NCBI RefSeq assembly: GCF_003856975.1
Contig: NZ_CP033107.1
Span: forward strand, 4,018,090 to 4,082,089
Source: Plantibacter sp. PA-3-X8
GTDB taxonomy: Bacteria; Actinomycetota; Actinomycetes; Actinomycetales; Microbacteriaceae
DNA: 64,000 bases
Reading direction: 5' to 3'
The notes below the pieces were generated by a model. The model made no database searches, was not told where the DNA came from, and worked only from the letters and a program-made list of their open reading frames with translations. Numbering within the stretch: position 1 is the stretch's first letter; every line of letters starts with the position of its first letter. The position numbers were made by a program, and so were the translations under genes. Positions 60,884 through 64,000 of the stretch are shown here, in pieces.

Positions 60884-60895
60884 GAAACCGGTTTC
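60884..60895. promoter_or_regulatory. LacI-type palindromic operator between divergent operons
   Basis: GAAACCGGTTTC is a perfect palindrome, 63 bases upstream of the LacI-PmoA start and 53 before the epimerase start. A CCTATAGG palindrome (60866-60873) is near. It is probably the operator of the LacI-PmoA protein for both directions. Confidence 0.7.
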
Positions 60896-60947
60896 CCGGT
60901 TGGTGCGGTCGACCTGGTCGACCCGGACGTGGTCAGAGAGGACACCG

Positions 60948-61916
60948 ATGCGCATCATCGTCACCGGCGGCGCAGGACGACTCGGGCGGAGCGTCGCGAG
61001 CACCCTCGCCGAAGCAGGCCACGAGGTCGTCTCCGTCGATCGGACCGACCCCGGACTCCCCGGCGTCGAGGGCCGGACCGCCGACCTCCTCGACCACGAT
61101 GCGACCCACGAGCTCTTCGCCACCCTGCGGCCCGAAGCCGTGGTGCACCTGGCGGCGATCGCGGTGCCGTTCAGCGCGCCGGAGCACGTCATCCTGGCGA
61201 CCAACCAGACGCTCGCCTTCACCGCCCTCACCGCCGGGATCGCCGCCGGAGCCACCAGGCTGCTGGCCGCGAGCAGCCCGACCGTCATCGGCTACGGCGC
61301 CCCGCACGGGTGGACGCCCGAGGCGCTCCCCATCACCGAGGAGCACCGGGTCGCCCCGTGGAACGCCTACGCACTGTCGAAGGTCGCGATCGAGTCGACG
61401 GTCGCGATGCTGGCCCGAGCCCACGGCGACGCCGTCGTGACCGGTGCGTTCCGGCCGTGCTTCGTCGTCTCCCCGGAGGAATGGGAGGGCGCGCCGACGC
61501 AGCAGGGGCACACCATCGCCGACCGGCTCGCCGATCCCGCGCTCGCGGCCGTCTCCCTCTACAACTACGTGGACGCGCGTGACGCCGGCCGGTTCGTCGC
61601 CGCCTGGATCGATCGTGCCGAAGCCCGACACTCCGGCGAGGTGTACTTCGTCGGCGCCGACGACGCCCTGGCCCTCGCACCCCTGTCCACCCTGCTGCCC
61701 GCGCAGGTCCCGAGCACCGCCGGATTCGCCGACGGACTCGTCGACCGAGCCGCCGCCTTCAGCAGCGCGAAGGCCACCGCCCACCTCGGGTGGCGCCCGG
61801 AGCACGACTGGCGATCCGCACTCAGCCCCGCCGAGGCTGCCCGGCTCACCGATCTGCTCGCCGCCGACACCGGCCAGCCGGCCACCACTCCTGTTCCAGC
61901 CCCAGCCCCACGATGA
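60948..61916 (+). CDS. NAD-dependent epimerase/dehydratase family (possible uronate dehydrogenase)
   Basis: This 322-residue short-chain-type enzyme has the GxxGxxG motif in IIVTGGAGRLGRS (residues 4-14), SS at 109-110 and YxxxK at Tyr141-Lys145. Uronate dehydrogenases (Udh) of this fold oxidise galacturonate or glucuronate to the aldarolactone. The following two enzymes suit that route, so the assignment is possible, but the sequence alone does not separate Udh from epimerases. The ATG follows AGAGAGGA. It is the first gene of the rightward operon. Confidence 0.75.
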   Translation: MRIIVTGGAGRLGRSVASTLAEAGHEVVSVDRTDPGLPGVEGRTADLLDHDATHELFATLRPEAVVHLAAIAVPFSAPEHVILATNQTLAFTALTAGIAAGATRLLAASSPTVIGYGAPHGWTPEALPITEEHRVAPWNAYALSKVAIESTVAMLARAHGDAVVTGAFRPCFVVSPEEWEGAPTQQGHTIADRLADPALAAVSLYNYVDARDAGRFVAAWIDRAEARHSGEVYFVGADDALALAPLSTLLPAQVPSTAGFADGLVDRAAAFSSAKATAHLGWRPEHDWRSALSPAEAARLTDLLAADTGQPATTPVPAPAPR

Positions 61917-61930
61917 CGAGGACCTCCACC

Positions 61931-62872
61931 ATGCCAGCACCACTCGCCTTCGACGGCGTCCTGTACTTCCCGATCACCCCCTTCGACGCCGCGGGCGAGG
62001 TCGACCTGGGGCTCCTCGGCACCCACCTCGAGTCGCGACTCGAACACCGGCCCGGTGGGGTGTTCCCCGCCTGCGGCACCGGCGAGCTGCACGCGATGTC
62101 GCCGTCGGAGGCCGCCCGCGTCGTCCGACGGACCGTCGAGGTCGTCGACGGCGCCGTCCCGGTCATCGGTGGCGCCGGAGGAGGCGTGGCGACCGCCAAG
62201 GAACTCGCGGTGGCGGCCGAAGAGGCGGGAGCCGACGCGATCCTGCTCATGCCGCCATACCTCGTCTCCGGGCCGGCGGCCGGTCTGCAGGCGTACGTCG
62301 AGGACGTCCTCTCGGCGACGAGCCTCCCGGCGATCGTCTACCACCGGAACAACGCCCGGTACACGACGGCGACGATGCGCCACCTCGCCCGCAACCCGCA
62401 GGTCGTCGGTTTCAAGGACGGCGTCGGCGACGTCGCGGCCGCCCAGGACATCGTGCTGGCGGTGCACGAGGAGGGACGCGATGACTTCGCCTTCTTCAAC
62501 GGCCTCCTCACCGCCGAGCTCACGCAGGCCGCCTACCGCGGCATCGGCATCCCGCTCTACTCCTCGGCCGTCTTCGCCATGCTGCCCGAGCTCGCGACGC
62601 TGTTCTACCGCGCGTACACCGAGCACGACGAACCGCTGCGCGAGCGCCTGCTCCGCGAGTTCTACCGGCCGCTGGTCGCCCTCCGCGACGAGACCCCCGG
62701 CTTCGCCGTGTCGCTCATCAAGGCCGGCGTCCGGCTCGGCGGCCTGCCGGTCGGTTCCGTGCGGTCGCCCTTCGTCGATCCGACCCCCGAGCAGACCGAC
62801 CGCCTGGAGGCACTCCTCGCAACCGGTGCCGACCTCGTCGCCGAGCACGCGACGCTGGCCGCAGGGCGCTGA
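61931..62872 (+). CDS. 5-dehydro-4-deoxyglucarate dehydratase (KdgD-like)
   Basis: This 313-residue DapA/NAL-superfamily TIM barrel has ACGTGELHAMSPSEAARVVR, the catalytic Tyr137 and Schiff-base Lys162 (GFKDGVGD) and the KdgD-type end SSAVFAMLPELATLFYRA. Enzymes of this type turn 5-keto-4-deoxyglucarate into 2-ketoglutarate semialdehyde. The ATG at 61931 has GAGGA upstream; an ATG at 61913 that overlaps the previous stop is possible. The gene order fits uronate or aldarate oxidation. Confidence 0.88.
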   Translation: MPAPLAFDGVLYFPITPFDAAGEVDLGLLGTHLESRLEHRPGGVFPACGTGELHAMSPSEAARVVRRTVEVVDGAVPVIGGAGGGVATAKELAVAAEEAGADAILLMPPYLVSGPAAGLQAYVEDVLSATSLPAIVYHRNNARYTTATMRHLARNPQVVGFKDGVGDVAAAQDIVLAVHEEGRDDFAFFNGLLTAELTQAAYRGIGIPLYSSAVFAMLPELATLFYRAYTEHDEPLRERLLREFYRPLVALRDETPGFAVSLIKAGVRLGGLPVGSVRSPFVDPTPEQTDRLEALLATGADLVAEHATLAAGR

Positions 62873-62874
62873 CG

Positions 62875-63969
62875 ATGACCCGGATCGCCTCCATCACCAC
62901 CTCGCTCGGCCGGTTCGCCATGCCGCGCCCCTGGGTGCCCGAAGCCCCGTGGCTGCATCTCATCCGCGTGGACGTCGTCGACGACGAGGGGGCGACCGGG
63001 TCGGGCTTCACGTGGACGCCGACCATCGGAGCCACGGCCGTCCGGGCGTTGCTCGACGACGACATCTCCGCCGCCGCCGTCGGATCGACGACCGACCCCG
63101 AAGCGCTGTGGCCCCGGTTGTGGGCGCATCTGCACGAGGCCGGTGGCGGCGGGATCACGACGATCGCGCTTGCCGGGCTCGACACCGCGCTCTGGGACCT
63201 CCGTGGACGACGGGCCGGGCTCGGGCTCTCCGACCTCCTCGGCCGTCGACGCGACACGGTCCGGGCGTACGGCAGCGGGGTGAACCTCCACCTCGACGCC
63301 GCCTCGCTCGCCGCGCAGGTCGAACGGTGGATCGCGGCGGGCTACGACGCCGTCAAGATCAAGGTCGGCAAGCCCGACCTCGCCGAGGACGTCGACCGGG
63401 TGACGATGGTGCGCGAACTGCTCGGACCGGACCGCCGGCTCATGATCGACGCGAATCAGCGCTGGGACGTCGACCAAGCGGTCTCGTCCCTGGAACGGCT
63501 CGGTGTCGTCGACCCGGCCTGGATCGAGGAGCCGCTGCGCTCCGACGACACCGCGGGATACGAACGGCTGCGTCAGGCGACCGACATCCCGATCGCTCTG
63601 GGCGAGAACGTGCACACGATCCACCGGTTCCGCGACCTCGTCGACCGTGGCGTCGCCGACGTCCTGCAGCCGAACGTGGTCCGCGTCGGCGGCATCACCC
63701 CCTTCCTCGCGATCGCCGCGCTCGTCGACGACGCCCAGCTGACGCTCGCGCCGCACCTGCTCCCCGACCTCTCCGGGCAGCTCGCCCTCACCCTCGCGCA
63801 GGTCACCGAGGTCGAGGACGTCGAGGACGCGGGCTTCGTCGCGATCGGCGCCATCGACCCGCCCGGGCCGGTCACCATCGCCGAGGGCCGGGTGCAGGTC
63901 GAGCAGCGACCCGGCCTCGGCTTCGTGATCCGCGACCGGATCACCGAGACCGCTCCCGTCGCGCGCTGA
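62875..63969 (+). CDS. Mandelate racemase/muconate lactonizing enzyme family (aldarate dehydratase or cycloisomerase candidate)
   Basis: This 364-residue enolase-superfamily enzyme has the KxK pair Lys161/Lys163 (AVKIKVG), metal ligands at Asp192, Glu218 and Glu244 (MIDANQ, WIEEP, LGENVH) and His294 (LAPHLL) as probable base. This is the mandelate-racemase subgroup, which includes galactarolactone cycloisomerase and several sugar-acid dehydratases. Paired with a KdgD-like gene two bases upstream, it would supply 5-keto-4-deoxyglucarate. The specific substrate is inferred. It ends 31 bases before the window edge; the operon may continue. Confidence 0.9.
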   Translation: MTRIASITTSLGRFAMPRPWVPEAPWLHLIRVDVVDDEGATGSGFTWTPTIGATAVRALLDDDISAAAVGSTTDPEALWPRLWAHLHEAGGGGITTIALAGLDTALWDLRGRRAGLGLSDLLGRRRDTVRAYGSGVNLHLDAASLAAQVERWIAAGYDAVKIKVGKPDLAEDVDRVTMVRELLGPDRRLMIDANQRWDVDQAVSSLERLGVVDPAWIEEPLRSDDTAGYERLRQATDIPIALGENVHTIHRFRDLVDRGVADVLQPNVVRVGGITPFLAIAALVDDAQLTLAPHLLPDLSGQLALTLAQVTEVEDVEDAGFVAIGAIDPPGPVTIAEGRVQVEQRPGLGFVIRDRITETAPVAR

Positions 63970-64000
63970 CCCCGTCCGCCGCCCGGCCCGCCGGCCGACC

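Noticed and set aside
63970..64000. The last 31 bases
   Set aside because: Nothing recognisable; window edge.

Overview
The window is high-GC actinobacterial DNA with dense, mostly intact genes. Gene content and style suggest a soil- or plant-associated member of the Microbacteriaceae: a ChvE/MmsAB-type multiple-sugar transporter, araBDA, xylAB, many LacI regulators, GTG starts, four-base stop/start overlaps and abundant small palindromic intergenic elements. The family assignment is inference, since there is no rRNA or tRNA here. I see 52 protein-coding genes, one cut by the left edge, and no tRNA, rRNA, transposase, integrase or CRISPR array.

Layout. 1-6.4 kb: the end of a HerA-like ATPase gene, an iron-sulfur (6-4) photolyase, and a three-gene operon (MFS transporter, TIM-barrel isomerase, Gfo/Idh dehydrogenase). 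6.5-11.2 kb: a TetR regulator, a GH51 arabinofuranosidase and two tandem paralogous LacI regulators. 11.4-20.2 kb: housekeeping and orphan genes (PAP2 phosphatase, YchJ-like protein, Bcr/CflA-type exporter, an HSP90-like ATPase coupled to a 960-residue TPR protein, a cyclase-family protein). 20.4-24.9 kb: a fully overlapping operon of ABC sugar importer plus GH29 alpha-L-fucosidase. 26.5-36.6 kb: araB-araD-araA and chvE-mmsA-mmsB, followed by a degenerate MmsA paralogue. 37-43.3 kb: serine hydrolase, LacI, ROK regulator and small genes. 43.4-51 kb: a six-gene operon (Gfo/Idh, ABC importer, ThuA, Gfo/Idh) behind a LacI gene. 51.2-54 kb: xylA-xylB. 54.4-64 kb: a quinone reductase-like gene, then two divergent operons: LacI-PmoA fusion, Gfo/Idh, M24-like protein and glycerate kinase leftwards; an NAD-dependent epimerase/dehydrogenase, KdgD-type dehydratase and enolase-superfamily enzyme rightwards.

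How it works together. Arabinofuranosidase, the arabinose and xylose pathways, a fucosidase, several importers and an aldarate/uronate-type route fit growth on plant hemicellulose and pectin sugars. Operator-like palindromes link genes into regulons. TACAACGTTGTA-like sites precede the arabinofuranosidase gene, one LacI gene and araB. AATGTGA...TCACATT-like sites precede chvE and the LacI gene at 38.3 kb. TTGTTGTTAACAACAA follows the xylA -10 box. GAAACCGGTTTC lies between the divergent operons at 60.9 kb.

The most unusual items are the HSP90-like/TPR pair, the MmsA paralogue that has lost essentially all ATPase motifs, the LacI-PmoA fusion, a 77-bp-period duplication of the thuA tail, and several families of 65-170 bp inverted-repeat elements between genes.
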